DNA of 64,000 nucleotides from Mesotaenium endlicherianum (GCA_009602735.1 WELA01007159.1:192359-256358); one strand, 5' to 3'. Positions 1-11,784 are shown, counted from the stretch's first letter. Program-made: numbers and translations. The notes: a model not told the origin generated them from the letters alone.

Positions 1-495
1 GGGGGGGGGGGGGGTGAAAATTGTTATTCTTTGTTCTCACAGCTGGCTGGGCTGGAAGAGCCAGCTGTGCCCGCTCCTGCCCCCCAACAATGTACGAGGA
101 TATGATTTCATGATAGTAAAAACGTTAATAATAATTTCATTAATGATACATTCGTTCATAATAACCTCGTTTGAAGAGAGAAGTCCACCCCAGCCCGCGC
201 ACCCCTGAAGCTGCCAAGTACAGTCATGCGTACATATAACCAAAAATAAATAAATATATATATATATATATTCAAATGCGAGTCAATCCTCAGCGCGGGC
301 GGCCAGCATAGTGAGGGCCCCTGCTATAATGACATTCTACCGGAACTGTCCGAAGCTACTTTGCCGTTGATGAGAGAGAAGTGTTGGAGCATGTTCCAAA
401 CGTCTGTTTTGCGGGAGTTGATTCATGGGTCAGGAGGCCAGAGGCAGAGTTAAGGGTTTTTAAGCTTCGGGTTTTAGAGTGCAGAGGCCCGGCAC
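1..495. other. Window edge, no gene; G run and AT microsatellite
   Basis: The window opens with a run of 14 G and has an (AT)n microsatellite near 249-270. I see no exon here. The minus-strand inositol transporter exon ending at 496 has a splice donor, so that gene could continue leftwards through this stretch and out of the window, but no further conserved exon is recognisable. Confidence 0.5.
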
Positions 496-1179
496 CTGCA
501 GTTTGGTACTGCTGGCGACTGCGGGGAAGTCATCCCGAATGTACAGCAGGGCCCCAGCCGGATATGACACCTGGACGCACGTACACGCACCACATGCAGC
601 TGAGGGCTTTGGGGCTGACACCCGCTTCCCAGTCTTGCCAGTCTTGCCAGGCTTGCCAGGTGTCAAGCTGACAATGCTCTACCTTCCGCAAGCTGGAAAG
701 GGGAGATCCCAAACGAGATGGCATGCCTGGGGGAGGGTCAATCCTTCCCCTCCTAAGTAGCCGGGGAAGCCCTTTGACGCTTAGGGAAAGAATGTACGTT
801 CAAGCCATAAGCGGACACCTCGTGTGATGATTGTCTCAGACGAATCAATGATCACACAGAGATTCCAGAAGAGGGTGCAGATTATGTACGTTTTCTTCCC
901 CTCCTTCCCACCCCCCGCCAAGCCAAAGACTTGCCAGGGATGGCCAGCGGCCATGAGTACAGGCGTGCGATATGATCAATAAGATTGTAATGTGAGGGCA
1001 TCAAGGGCAGCGAGGGCATCTCAAGCAGCGAAATTTAAACTTGAGAGGCAAGTACCGGCAGGGGGCATCAAGGGTGAAGACTGCTTACCCGTGTCATGAC
1101 CAAAAAGAAAACCTCCGATGCGTGCAGCTGCTATGAGGAACACCAAAGGGGATCCGGGCGCATGGGCCTTCCCCACAGT
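496..1179 (-). pseudogene. Inositol transporter (INT-type MFS), N-terminal exons, frameshifted
   Basis: Two minus-strand exons encode the start of a sugar-porter-type membrane transporter. Exon 1089-1179 has a good pyrimidine-rich acceptor and a GTAAG donor, and reads LIAAARIGGFLFGHDTG, the first membrane helix of plant H+/myo-inositol symporters (usual form AGIGGLLFGYDTG). Exon 496-570 follows in the correct phase and gives GVISG, then GALLYIRDDF in a different frame: about four extra bases sit between the two conserved blocks. The match to the family is strong because both motifs fall in order with matching splice phases. Neither a start codon nor later exons are visible. The C-terminal exon of the same kind of protein lies at 5107-5494 on the opposite strand. 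Either this is a decayed, rearranged gene or the four-base change is an assembly error. Confidence 0.7.
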
Positions 1180-1687
1180 CTGAGAGAAAGAAGTTGAGCT
1201 GGCCGCCGTAGAGTCGTTTCCTAAGGAACTTGGGTGACTCCATATCATTGTCAGCGAGATAGACGTCTGCGTCCTCAAATGGGACCTGTGAAACGTTTGT
1301 GCCCCGCTCTTGCAACCTGTGAGGTGCCATGGCGTGGAACTCAAGCTTATAAGCTTATCCGAGACTCACATTTTAATTTGCTACAATGCACTCAAGGAAG
1401 CTTCCAGTGGCTGCATCCCATGGTCATGCGAAGCTCACAGGTTCTTGGATTTCGGACTCAAGAGCAATCTCAAGGCGTGTAGTAATCGTCAATATCGTGA
1501 ATAAGATTGGTGCTCTGCTGGTTGCCTGCATGTATGTGCAAATGCTCCAACTGCTCTCTCAGAGCCTCGAGGCACTACTGAAATTTGAATGCGCTTAATG
1601 ATCTGGTGACTGGCTGACGCATGGGCTGACGTCCTTTAGCTTCTTGCTTGGGTCAAGCCAGTCAAGCCAGGGTCAATTAGACGACTA
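1180..1687. other. No supported gene
   Basis: A minus-strand open stretch runs upstream of the inositol transporter exon (1182-1330) and could hold a first exon, but it shows no family motif. Nothing else is recognisable. Confidence 0.35.
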
Positions 1688-1800
1688 GTGCACCTGAGTG
1701 CACCAGCTCTGCACCAGCTGGCACCAGCTCACACCAGCTGCACACCAAAAGCACCAAAGCAGCACACCAGCTCAGCACCAGCTTGCACCAGCTTACATCT
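1688..1800. repeat. CACCAGCT-rich minisatellite
   Basis: The unit CACCAGCT, with spacers of 1-6 bases, recurs about eight times in 110 bp (for example GCACCAGCTGGCACCAGCT). It is open in more than one frame, which explains the short low-complexity reading frames here. I treat it as a minisatellite, not coding. Confidence 0.7.
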
Positions 1801-3849
1801 CTCGAAGTTGAACAATCGTCAAACGTGGTCAAAGCCCAATTGGCACGGGAGCATTGTCGAGGTCCTTGAGCGATAGAAGAACAAAGCGATCGGATCACAA
1901 AGGAATATTATAACTGCAGCGCATCGCAGGGGCCTCCTTTCATCGCACTCGCTTGGGAAGATCGCACATGGGGCCAAAGCAGAGCGTGAGAAAGCAAGGG
2001 GCATCAATTGGCTTACACCCTCGTGCAGCGCTCACTTTAATTGTGCACAGTATGACGTCTTGTGTCAAGGTTACAGGTGTACTTTTAAACAAGACGTCAA
2101 GTCTGCATAATGTTTTAACGCTTGATTGTTAATGCTTGCACTACGTGCTATCCTGCTCTCGAATTGTGTGCGGGTAAGCCAGAGTAAAGGCTATCAGGAA
2201 GTTCGTTCGGGTTTGGCGAGATGTCATTAGACCACTTTGGACATTCACAGAATTAATACATGGATACTGGCATATATACTCCTTGCAAAGTTATTCAAAA
2301 TCAATGTAGTTACTGACGTTCACTGAGTCAATGTCCGCAAAAACTTGTCGTTGATCATTTAATTGTTGAGCAGTTAACATGCTCCTTTCATTTCAAGCAC
2401 TTAACAACTTAAGTGCAAGAAAGCAATATAGTTGGCACATTCAGAAATGTGTACACATTGTACATGCAAGTGGCATATATGCTTGTTGGTTCTTTTGTAA
2501 AAGCAAATTCATATACATAACAAATTAAAGTGACGCACTTTGATGATCAACACACGTCATCTGTCAACAGTAATTCTCATTTGAAGGTTGTACAAATGTC
2601 ACCATGACCTCAGCTCCAAGTGTAAGTGCCCCCAGTACTTGTGTGGCTAATAACCACGTCGCACTAGCTCCGCCAAGCTCTGACAGGTACACTAGTACGG
2701 CACATGTTACCGTGCACAGGGTACCCTAGCGAGGACCTTATAAATAAGGAAAGTTTTCTTTGTATGCAGTACTATGTGAGGTATGTACTATGTACTTATT
2801 TTGCATCATGACACGATGCTCATGATGTACGACCTTGCTGGCCTTAGTAATCAAATTTGGTCGAAGGCCTGCTTTCAGGCTTAATGGGCTGAGATTTGAG
2901 TTTACATTGCCTTCAAAATTAGAGGGGGATTTGAGGCTAAAAATAAGTAGCATATGCCGGGCCTGAGGCTTGTTGACTGGCCTTGTATCCAACAGCTTCT
3001 GTTTGGAATGCCGAAAGGCAAGTAGCCAATGTCTTTACTCAAAGTGAGATCCTTGCATCTCGTGCAATTTCTCATCATGATGGAGTGGACAAAAAGTTCT
3101 TTAATTATCATGTTCTTATACACACAGCAACAATCATGTAAACACTTAGATCGAGTAGCAGAAGTCGGATCAGAGTAGCATGCAAGACCCATGTGGATTT
3201 CAGTTCAAGAACCGTTATTGTGTAGGCTAGATCAATCGTATCACTTCAGCTATCCTCCTCATTCAATTTTCTTCTTTTCCTGCACCGCGAGGTGTACATT
3301 ATATGGGGAGAAGACGCCCTGCAGTTGGCAAAGGATCAAAGGCCCTTTTCAACAGTGTTGTTGCTCCCAGATCCAATCTTGCTGGACTCGGCAGTAAGGT
3401 GTGAATCTGACCCAATCTTGGTGCATGACATCTTGTTCTCACATGAAGTATGTGCATCTCATAACAAGGTCTTGCAACAGTGGGGGTTGAAAGTGACCCT
3501 TGGAGCCAACTGCAGGATAAGCTGCTATGTTTTCCGCTTGTGCAGAGCAATAACTCATCTCTAATGGTCAAGGTTCAAAAGTTTCAACCTCTCGTTCCTG
3601 TTATCCGATTCCATTCAACGCTCATGTCCTGTCTTGCTCCCTGCTAGCCCTGCCAAAACTCTCAAAAAGGTTTCTAAACACTGCCCTTCCTTTGACACAT
3701 CACGCCATCCTTCCTATGACACATCCCTGTGCACATGTTCCACAGAAACGTGCTTACTCACTGCAGCCATTCATGTAGCGCGCGGTCCCTGACATGAGCT
3801 GAGTTGAGTCGAATCGAGTTGAGTCTACATTGCGCGGGTATGTTAGTAT
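1801..3849. other. About 2 kb with no recognisable gene
   Basis: AT-rich sequence with only short scattered open frames on both strands. No conserved motif, splice-linked exon pair, tRNA-like fold or long repeat was seen. Confidence 0.5.
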
Positions 3850-4220
3850 ACAGTTCAAATATATCCCTTGTTTGGGGACAGCTGGCGGCGCAGGAGCGCA
3901 TCGCCACCATCACGTATGTCCACCTCACACTTGTCGCACCCCGGCTCAACTTTGTAACGCCAACTGCCGGGCAGATGGGTGACAATCATATGGCATATCT
4001 GACAATTGGTGGCTCCGTGCACAATCTCGGCGTTTGCTTCTGCACAATCTCTTTCCCGCTTGCGTGCAAATTGCATCGAAGCTCTCTCTGCTCCTCCTTG
4101 CTTGAATGGGCGGTCCTGATCAGTGACATTCGATGGCAAATGGTGAGTGACAAGCTTTTGCGTGGGGCTGCAGGAGGCGCCACAGGTTCCACATAAGGGG
4201 AGCCCTACGGCCAAAAACCT
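3850..4220 (-). other. Possible exon with two CxxC pairs
   Basis: A minus-strand open stretch encodes NCQICHMI and, about 20 residues later, GCDKCEVDIRDGG, so two CxxC pairs are spaced as in a small zinc ribbon or half a RING/PHD. The codons look evenly used rather than low-complexity. The plus strand over the same bases is also open, so the strand is not certain. No family could be assigned and no partner exon was found. Confidence 0.2.
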
Positions 4221-4301
4221 CAATGATCCTCGGGCTGATCTGGGAGAAGAGCTGGAGAGAGCTCAAGCATGAGATGTTGTATGTGCTCATGCAAGCTCCT
4301 G

Positions 4302-4445
4302 CTGCTGCTGCTTCTTGTGCCGAAGATGTTGCTGCTGCCGAAGATGCTGATACACCTGCTGCTGCTGCTGCTGCTTCTGCTGCAGGTAGGCTCTGCTTGT
4401 ATGTGTGTGTGTGTGTGTGTGTCTGTGAGTGTGTGGGTGGGTGGG
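4302..4445. repeat. CTG triplet and TG dinucleotide microsatellites
   Basis: A (CTG/TGC)n tract with a few interruptions (4302-4385) is followed by (TG)n and GGGT-rich sequence (4399-4445). The triplet gives poly-Leu, poly-Ala and poly-Gln frames on the two strands, so the open frames of 130-150 codons across it are probably artefacts. Confidence 0.8.
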
Positions 4446-5106
4446 TTTGTGCACACGAGTGTTTGTGTTCTTTTCTGTGTATGTGTGTGCTTGCTTTTGC
4501 GCACCTGTGTTGGTGCCTGTGTGTTGCGTGCTGCGTGTGCACTGTGTTTCAAGTGTGCCACGTGGCTGTGTGCAGGCGCGTGCAGGCGTGCAGCCAGCCC
4601 ATGATGCAGCAGAAGCATGCGGAAGTGCAGAGCAAATGTGTCTGAGGGCCTGAGCGAGTGTCTGAGAGCCTGAGCAATTGTCTGAGCGCGTCAGAAGTGG
4701 ACTATGCCAGGTGGCTTGCGTGTGCGTGGTGTGTGGCATGCACATGCATGCATAGTGCGAGCGTGTCTGTGTGAAGCCTGCTGTAAACCTTGGATATCTC
4801 CCTCAACGCTCCTTGAGCCTGAAGACGCCGCCACTCTTGAGTATCTCACGTAAGTGGAGTATCTGAGCAAGCGGCTTGTGGCTGGTGCTGCACATGGCAT
4901 GCTTGTCCCACGTGGCGGGTGCACGTGCGCCGAGCGCGCAAGCGTGCTTGCATACAATATGCCAACGGTGCAACAGAACCATGCAAAATCTCTGCCAGCA
5001 GAAGTGCTGAAGAGTCTGTGCGCCCCCTTCCAGACGGCACTCTCTGAGCCCCGCCTTTCCCCCCCTGCCCCTCCCCCCTCCGCGCGCCCCCCCCCCGGGC
5101 ATGCAG
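4446..5106 (+). other. Presumed intron or flank before the transporter exon
   Basis: TG-rich sequence grades into a long C/T-rich tract (5038-5100) ending in GCATGCAG. The tract is a strong polypyrimidine-acceptor signal for the exon starting at 5107. No conserved upstream transporter exon on the plus strand was recognised. Confidence 0.4.
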
Positions 5107-5494
5107 CAAGTACAGGTGGCTGGTGCTGGCCGGGCTGGCGCCCTACATTGCGGCATTTGCGCCCGGCATGGGCCCCGTACCGTGGGCTGTCATGTCCGAG
5201 ATCTACCCGCTGCGTCTGCGCGGCCTCGCGGGGGGCGCGGCCGCGACGGCCAACTGGCTGGCCAACCTCCTGGTGGCGCAGACGTTTCTCAGCCTCGTGC
5301 TCGTCCTGGGCGCCGCGCGCACCTTCCTCCCGTTCGAGGCGTTCACGGTGGCTGCGCTCATGTTCGTGGCGCTGCTGCTGCCGGAGACCAGGGGGCTGTT
5401 GTTCCAGCAGGTGGACGCCATGTGGGACGAGCGCTCACTTGCGCGAGTGTGGGCGGGCGCGCTAGCTGGCACCTGGCGCGAGGGGGAAGCCTGA
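5107..5494 (+). pseudogene. Inositol transporter (INT-type MFS), C-terminal exon
   Basis: A single plus-strand exon, open from its acceptor to a TGA, encodes the last ~128 residues of a sugar-porter MFS protein. It shows YIAAFAPGMGPVPW, the membrane segment typical of plant INT transporters, then SEIYPLRLRG, ATANWLANLLVAQTFLSL and the C-terminal PETRG signature, ending after a short basic tail. In the family this part forms helices 10-12 and the cytoplasmic end; the protein imports myo-inositol with protons across the plasma membrane or tonoplast. The exon is very GC-rich compared with its surroundings. The reading frame is intact here, but the 5' exons of this kind of gene are found only on the minus strand at 496-1179, so the gene as a whole is split, or these are remnants of two genes. 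That is why it is typed as a pseudogene. Confidence 0.75.
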
Positions 5495-7135
5495 TGGAAA
5501 GAAGCTTCAAGCCTGAAGGGGGAGCCCTGAGAGGGAGCTCGAGGGGGAATCTGAGGGGGCATGTGCGAGCGCAAGCGGGGGCGCAGCGGGGGCAGGGGGT
5601 AGGGAGCAGGGGCAGAGAGAGAGGGCAGGTACAGGGTTGCATGCGACTGCGCGTCTCTTGAGGCCCTTCCCTGGCAAGGCTCAGGACCATGGAGACGAGC
5701 GCGCGCGCGTGTGCGCGCGTGCGAGGGGGAGCTGATTGCGAGCGCCAAGTTACTGGCTAGCGCGAGGGGGAGCCGATTGCGAGCGCAAGCGGGGGCGGGG
5801 GCAGGGCCGCTTCTTGGGCCTTTCCGGGGCGTCGCAGGGGTGGGAACACTGATGCACGCGCCGGATTAAGGGTTTGCTGGTTGCAAATCTCTCTATGTGG
5901 CTTCATTCCTTCCTTGGAAGTATGTCGGAAGTATCTTCGGCTCTTGGAAGTCTTGTGCTTTGGGTGCTGAGCATTGGGTTCTGCGCGGATGAGGCATTGG
6001 AGCAAGACTTTGTACATATATTTTATAATGGCCGGAAGGCTGAATCCTGATGTGGGGTAGGTAAGACTGTAGCTAGTATTTGATTGATTCTTGTTGAATC
6101 CTTGAACTACTTGGGACATCCCGACATTTTGTATTGTTGTGCACTATTCTTACTGCAGAAAGTTATGCTTCTTTGTAGCTTGCAAAATATTGAGAAGCGG
6201 CCGTTAATATCTGTCCGACACAAACTCTAGCTTTTATTGATCAAGCATAGCCTTGGTGACTGGTAGTGTCTTCAAAAGGTTGGTGGTGGAAGTTGCAGAC
6301 GTATTTATTTTCGTAAACTTTCTTATCTATTCTTCATAACAAGTGTACATTCATGAAGTCATGGGCGTATACTAAGGTGCACGTGTGCTTACGTGAGTCC
6401 TTGCAAAGAATCATGCTGAGTGGTGCTATACGTGAACCTATCGCGAGCATACAATGTCAATGATCAAGTTGATTGGGCCGTTATATCTTTGCGGCACATA
6501 GAACTTCCAAATAGCCTGCTTCATTTTCTAAATTCCGCAGTTGCACTTTGAGTCACTCTGTCTCAAATTCCTAAATTTTTTCATTAATTAGAGCATCCTC
6601 CAAATTGGCCAGAACCATTTTCAAACACCCCACAATTCTCCCCAACTCTTTATTCATATCTCCCCGTGGAGTAGCACACCACACATTAAACTTCTCACCG
6701 TATATCTCGGCAATTCCCACAGCATCCCACTTTAGATCATTACACCAGCCTCGGCATAATCTCAACTGATTCTATCTGCCTCACAGCCCACAATAGTCTC
6801 AGTTTCTCCCCACATGCACACAGCGCTAAGACGTCCTCCACTACTAGCAAGGTATCTTGCCCAAAGACATTGAATGCTTTCTCTCACCTACTTTCCTATT
6901 CTTGCTTCTGTTTCTTTGAGCGATGCACCGTGCACACCTGGCTCTGATGGGTTGCCTTCAAGCTCTGTGTTGACATGGCACAGTCATCAGCTGAGAAGAC
7001 CTCTCATATTCTGACACCAACTTCAACCTATCTTGGCACGCACGCTCTCCTCCACGTCACTGGTGCTCTTCTCCAAGTCAAACTTCACAAGTCAACTATG
7101 TTCTTTGTCACCCCGTGACTCAGTCCAGGGGGGCA
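5495..7135. other. Intergenic, no supported gene
   Basis: GC-rich just after the transporter stop, with alternating GC/GT purine-pyrimidine near 5700-5722, then AT-rich. The 6570-7130 stretch has open frames on the minus strand without a family motif. It directly precedes the candidate LTR at 7136 and could be the inner end of a worn copia-like element, but I cannot show that. Confidence 0.4.
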
Positions 7136-7563
7136 TGTTGACTACAGAGTGGCTTCACAAGTCGATTGAAGAGTTTAAACATGTGGTCACACGTGTTAAC
7201 ACGTGTGATCATACGTGTTATTTTCTGTGAGCTGATATAGTTGAGATAGTCTCACAGTGTACCAATTTCTCACTTCGAGATTTTCATGACAACTAGGGAG
7301 CTGTGAGGAGACTTCTCTACCCTTGAGACTTACATGTTTCAAGCACATTGAAAATTACATTTTAGATCTAGAACATTCAGATCTAGAGATCATCATTCAT
7401 CCCATTCATTCAACTAGAAACATAGATATTATACAAGTTTGTACTATTCAGTATACAAGTAGTAAACAATCATTGTCACAATTAATCAAGTTTATACTTT
7501 CTATCTCAAGTCCTGAAGTGTTCCTCTTTTAATGAGAAGTCTGAATCGATCTCTCTTCTAACA
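7136..7563 (+). repeat. Candidate LTR relic
   Basis: The segment starts TGTTGA and ends CTAACA, near-inverted termini as LTRs have. A purine-rich CCAGGGGGGCA lies directly before it, like a polypurine tract. No second copy is present in the window and no pol domain is recognisable next to it, so it would be a solo or heavily worn end. The assignment rests only on termini and context. Confidence 0.3.
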
Positions 7564-8057
7564 TCATTGTGCTGGTTGATCTCCAATTGCAACAAGCTCT
7601 GTTGCATTGGGGTGTACTTTGACTGCACTCTCCTTGCATGCCTTTATGATATCGGCTCCCATTCCAAAAAACAAGATGGAAAGGAAGATGATGAGATATA
7701 CAATTGAAGAATCCATGTTATTTGGTGTGTGAACTTCAAAGAGTTATTCTTCAAATGGTTGAAGCTCAGTTCCTGCCATGGACATGAACCACGGGTCAAC
7801 CCTCCCCTCCCTCTCCTGTTAAACACCGGACTGATCATAAACGACATATTAACCTTTGAACTTAAGCATAAACTGTACATACTATGCACGGGGAGGGCTG
7901 AAGGCCTGCGCTTTGTTAGAATTTGACTTCGCTTTCGCTGCTTAAAGTGATCAGACTACTTCTCACTAACAACTCCAAAATAAATTTGAAACACCTCTCT
8001 TCGATCGATCACATTCGAATGCAGAGGGCCTCTTGATCGATCGATTGCATACAATAA
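7564..8057. other. No supported gene
   Basis: AT-rich sequence with a short GATCGATC-rich patch near 8001-8045. Nothing else is recognisable. The duplicated NHP2 segment begins at its right edge. Confidence 0.45.
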
Positions 8058-9236
8058 CCACAGATAGCAGAAATTGTCCCTAATTTATGCCCATAAGCCA
8101 ACATTAGGACTGGAGGCACAAACCATATGGGGTCCCCTTAGCTTCCAGCTTTGGGATTGAGAGCCAGTGCGGGGAAGCTAGGTGACCAGTAAAAATGCCA
8201 GGAGTAGGTCAATGTAGGTCTTTGGAGTAGGTCATTTGCAAGGATGAAAGTGCATCATGATACTGATGCTATGTGAAATACAAAGAAAGCAGCAGCATAA
8301 GGCACGTGGTCAAGTTTGTAAAAAAATTGTAGACGACAAGCTTTCAACAAAGTTAGGCCAGTGCATGTGAAGGGAGCCTTACCCCTTTTGGCCTTTCAGG
8401 AGAGCCTTGGCGACCTCCTTCACTCCTCTCTTCAGCTGCTTGGTCTTGGCAGCTGCAGAAGTAAAGGTCGAGACAATTTACACCAGCGTGGGAACATTAA
8501 CAAATGGCAAGCTCAAGCTTGACCAAATGCATGCACCCTTTACCAACGTAAGACTGCGGCCAAATACATGTAGTACATGACTACTCAGATGCCAAAGACA
8601 GTTCAGCATCATCAACAAAAGTATCCTATTTGTACGTCTTGAGACCCGCCAAGCCCAACCATAGTCCAAGAGGACAATCGGCACCTGCAGGTCTTCCATA
8701 AATCGCTTACTTCAATGTGCTTTCAGATTGCAAAAAACTTACTACAGGGATGCGTCCACTGTAAATAACAAACTTTTCTCTTGAACACCTGTCAGATGGT
8801 CGTTTTTTGAGCGCAACTGAAGAATATCTACCACCAAGCTCGACTTGAATAGCCACATTAGGGAGTCCAGAAATTAGTCTACTAAGTCTCACATGTATAC
8901 CATCCACAAGCAGACTTACCAGCATATCTGTGCTGCTCCAACGTGTTCAGCAAATTAGCATACGAAGAGTTCTGAGACGATGTAGACAATTTCCATCTTT
9001 ACAATGCTTCGAAGAGCTTACAAACACTAGGTTCTGGACAGGTGTCTACTTATTCCTTCAATTCCCAACTCCCGACATTTTACAATTAAAAACCAGTCAA
9101 CTCTGCTCACCTGTACAGAACTGAAGGCCTTACAATGATGCAACTGTAAGAGCTCAAACTGTGAGTGACGACAGAGAAAGTTCTGACGGATAAGCAGAAG
9201 CACATGCAGCAGAAATAGGACCGCCTCCACAGAGCA
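8058..9236 (+). repeat. Duplicated segment, first half (same orientation as 59854-61702)
   Basis: This segment follows the plus-strand order of 59854-61702, starting at AACCACAGA and ending at CTCCACAGAG. It carries NHP2 exon 2 on the minus strand. About 0.68 kb of the right copy (roughly 60800-61475, including exon 1) has no counterpart here. Identity looks near 85-90% by eye. Confidence 0.8.
8383..8452 (-). pseudogene. NHP2 pseudogene, exon 2 (flipped)
   Basis: A 70-nt minus-strand exon with acceptor and GTAAGG donor encodes [20 protein letters not shown], the conserved basic segment before the L7Ae core of NHP2. It matches exon 2 of the complete copy at 60175-60244 in length and phase. 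Exons 3 and 4 of this copy lie on the plus strand at 9753-10668 and exon 1 is absent, so this exon cannot be spliced to them. The gene copy is broken by a local inversion plus a deletion. Confidence 0.85.
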
Positions 9237-9482
9237 CTGAATTCTCATGCACGGGCTCTGAATAGCCATCTTTATTATTTTTTAAAGGCATTCTTCAAGC
9301 GCTTAATACATTCATTCATGCAAAATGGACATGACGCGGAGTTAGAGCGGGCAAACTTGAACTTGTGCATTTGGTGCGCGAGCACGCCCTTAGAGTCGAT
9401 TCTATGTTCCATATTGTGTCCCCGCTTAGAATTGATTCTGTGTTCAATATTGTGTCGATAATCCTCGATTCACGAACTATTT
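9237..9482. other. Unique junction inside the rearranged duplicate
   Basis: About 250 bp between the two halves of the duplicated NHP2 region have no counterpart in the right copy. They contain two diverged ~34-bp repeats (9388-9421 and 9422-9455, sharing GATTCTATGTTC and ATATTGTGTC-like parts). This is the breakpoint of the local inversion. Confidence 0.6.
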
Positions 9483-11401
9483 ACTTTTTCCGAGGGGTTC
9501 CTTAAGAACTCAGTGACAATTACAATTTAGACTAACAGGCCCACGAAGCTGCTGTCAAAAGCTGCTGGCACATGCAGGAGAGACTGTGCATGCTCAGGCC
9601 GGGTTTTGCTTGGTTGCTGGTTGTGGCAAAGCTGCTGACACTCGTAAAAACGGGGGTGACCACTCTAGGTTCTTCTCAACTGCTGGCTGAGGCAAAGCTG
9701 CTTACCCTCGCATGTGGACCTGTGGGTGATAGTGAGTGATAGCTCGCCCCAGGTTGTGCCTGATTGCCTGCGACATCTCGCCCATCGACGTCATCACACA
9801 TCTGCCCATCCTGTGCGAGGAGGCGGACGTGCCCTACACCTACGTCCCCTCCAAGGAGGTTCGTCACTCCTTGTCCCTCTCTGTCTCGCTTTTCCCTCTC
9901 TGCCCGTTTTGCCCAGCCTCGACCGTCACTCGCCTTCCATCTATCATCCGACCCTTCGTGTAATCATTTGGCTGCCTTCTGATTGTCCTTGTGCTTTCTT
10001 ATATCTGTTCCGGTTTATTATCTCACTGTGTACGTCTATACACGTCTCACCAGACTTTATCTGCCTGATATTGTCTATGTTTCCTCCCCTCATCCCCCCA
10101 ATATCCCCGCCCCCCTCAACTCGTCAGCCACCTTCCCCCTCCTCATTCCCTAGCTAGGGAAGGGCTCCCTCTAATAGCAAGCTAGATAGAAGGCAGGTTG
10201 ATTCATGAGGTAAACTGTGAATATATGTATTTTCATGTCTGTGTGTGCTTCTTTGCTTCTTGGCTGCACATTCACCCGCACCAATTCAGCGCATGGCACT
10301 GTGCGTCTAGCTTGTCGGACTTTACGGCATTTTTTTAAATCATAGTGGTCCCAATAAGGTTTCCTGTCGCCTTAGTTGCGAACTTGCTTGGACACTGTTG
10401 GTCCAACTTTGTTCACAAGAAGTATGTAACAAAGAGTATGTAGTGGTAGTGTATTCTTACTTGTATTCTCACAGATACATCCATTGATCTGCAGGACCTG
10501 GGCACTGCGGGGGCGACAAAGAGGCCGACGAGGTGCATGCTCATTTTGCCGACTCCGCCCAAAGGCAACATCAGCGGCGACGAGGCTGCGAAGTTCAAAG
10601 AGAAGTATGACGAGGTCGTGAAAGAAGTGCGGGAGCAGCTCGCAGCTGCCGTGTTCCCAACTGCTTAAGCATCGACCATTTGCTTTTTCTTAGGTTCCTC
10701 CTTTGTGTGTACTCTCCTTAGTGTATCTTAGTCAATTGGCCCGCATCGTTTTAGCACCAGCCCCCTCACTTTTTTGGCTCAACTATCAGGTTTTCTTGGA
10801 TGGTACTGTAAGTCAACAGGTGTAATTGGATAGCATTGTAAAGAGGTAAAGACTCTAGTGCATTTTGCTTGTGTGCAATGTTGCGGTTGGATGTTCGCAT
10901 TGTTGTATGCAGTTTGTTGGGCTTTGACTTTGCTGCCGGTTTTTGTTATCAGCTTTTGTTTGATGCAATATTCGAGAATACGTTAGCATGTAATTAGTTG
11001 GTCTTTACTTGGTGCTCCTTCTTCTGCGTTTGCTCAAGGAAGTTCACATACTTCAATATTAGATCGCATACACATTGCACTGTGGCTGAGCAAGTACTAC
11101 ATTCTTCGCTCAACAGTTTGTAGTAAGACAGTCAAGGATGAGCAACATTGTTGTAAAAGCATTGAAGTAAGTATGACTGACAGATTCTCGATTTTGACCG
11201 TTGGCACCCGCATAAAATAAACAGTTTAACTGTCCAAGGATGCAGCCAAATTATATCTGCAGCATGCACTTGACGTGCATCTTCAAGTTAAGCAAAAAAA
11301 TAGTGGATGCTTCAGATTGTCCAGCAGAAAGTACGATGCCCAGCGACCAGCGCTGGAACAATTCCCTAGCATGGAATGAGCGCAATCCATCCCAAGTCTT
11401 T
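9483..11401 (-). repeat. Duplicated segment, second half (inverted relative to 57938-59852)
   Basis: The reverse complement of 57938-59852 aligns along this whole segment, including exons 3 and 4 of NHP2, the intron between them and about 0.7 kb of 3' flank. The shared ends are the GGCCCACGAAGCTGCTG region near 9538 and the GAGCGCAATCCATCC region near 11380. Confidence 0.85.
9753..10668 (+). pseudogene. NHP2 pseudogene, exons 3 and 4
   Basis: Exon 3 (9753-9858) encodes [18 protein letters not shown] and the PYTYVPSKE end; exon 4 (10495-10668) encodes [14 protein letters not shown] to a stop after AAAVFPTA. These are the L7Ae-fold core and C-terminus of the H/ACA snoRNP protein NHP2. Both exons are open and keep their splice sites. 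The position that is Gly in the complete copy (IAGDISP) is Cys here. Exon 2 is on the other strand at 8383-8452 and exon 1 is missing, so no NHP2 protein can come from this locus, although a transcript of exons 3-4 is possible. Confidence 0.85.
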
Positions 11402-11784
11402 CACCTTATCCCTAACACTAAATTCATAAACACCTGATTTTTGATAGCCTGCAAAAACACATGTCAACGTAGAAAATGTTCAACAGACTCATACCCTGAC
11501 CAGGCCAATGTCTCCCTTGCACCAGTCATCATTTGAAGCATCGCTGAGATTATGAACAACTTTTCCTACCGCATTGGCAAGAGAAGATGAATCTAAATGC
11601 ACATAAATCATGATGGTGATTGCGTCGCACACACGATAGAGTGAGAGGATGGGGGGCTGTGAAGGGAATATAAAAAAGGACAGGGTTGCTTCAGTTTACA
11701 AAGAGTTGAGCGGGCAGCTTTCATAGCAGAAGGGAACGTGCGCAGATTGAGCTATTGAATCTATCTCGATAAATTCAGTGGCAG
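10669..11784. other. 3' flank of the NHP2 pseudogene, no further gene
   Basis: To 11401 this is the duplicated 3' flank. From there to 11784 the sequence is unique and shows no motif. No tRNA or other RNA gene was seen. Confidence 0.5.

Noticed and set aside
1-14. The run of G as a telomere or chromosome end
   Set aside because: There is no telomere-type repeat (such as TTTAGGG); it is more likely a contig edge or a homopolymer.
4223-4745. Open frames of 130-150 codons on both strands
   Set aside because: They are produced by the CTG and TG microsatellites (poly-Ala, poly-Leu, poly-Gln, Cys/Val) and have no motif.
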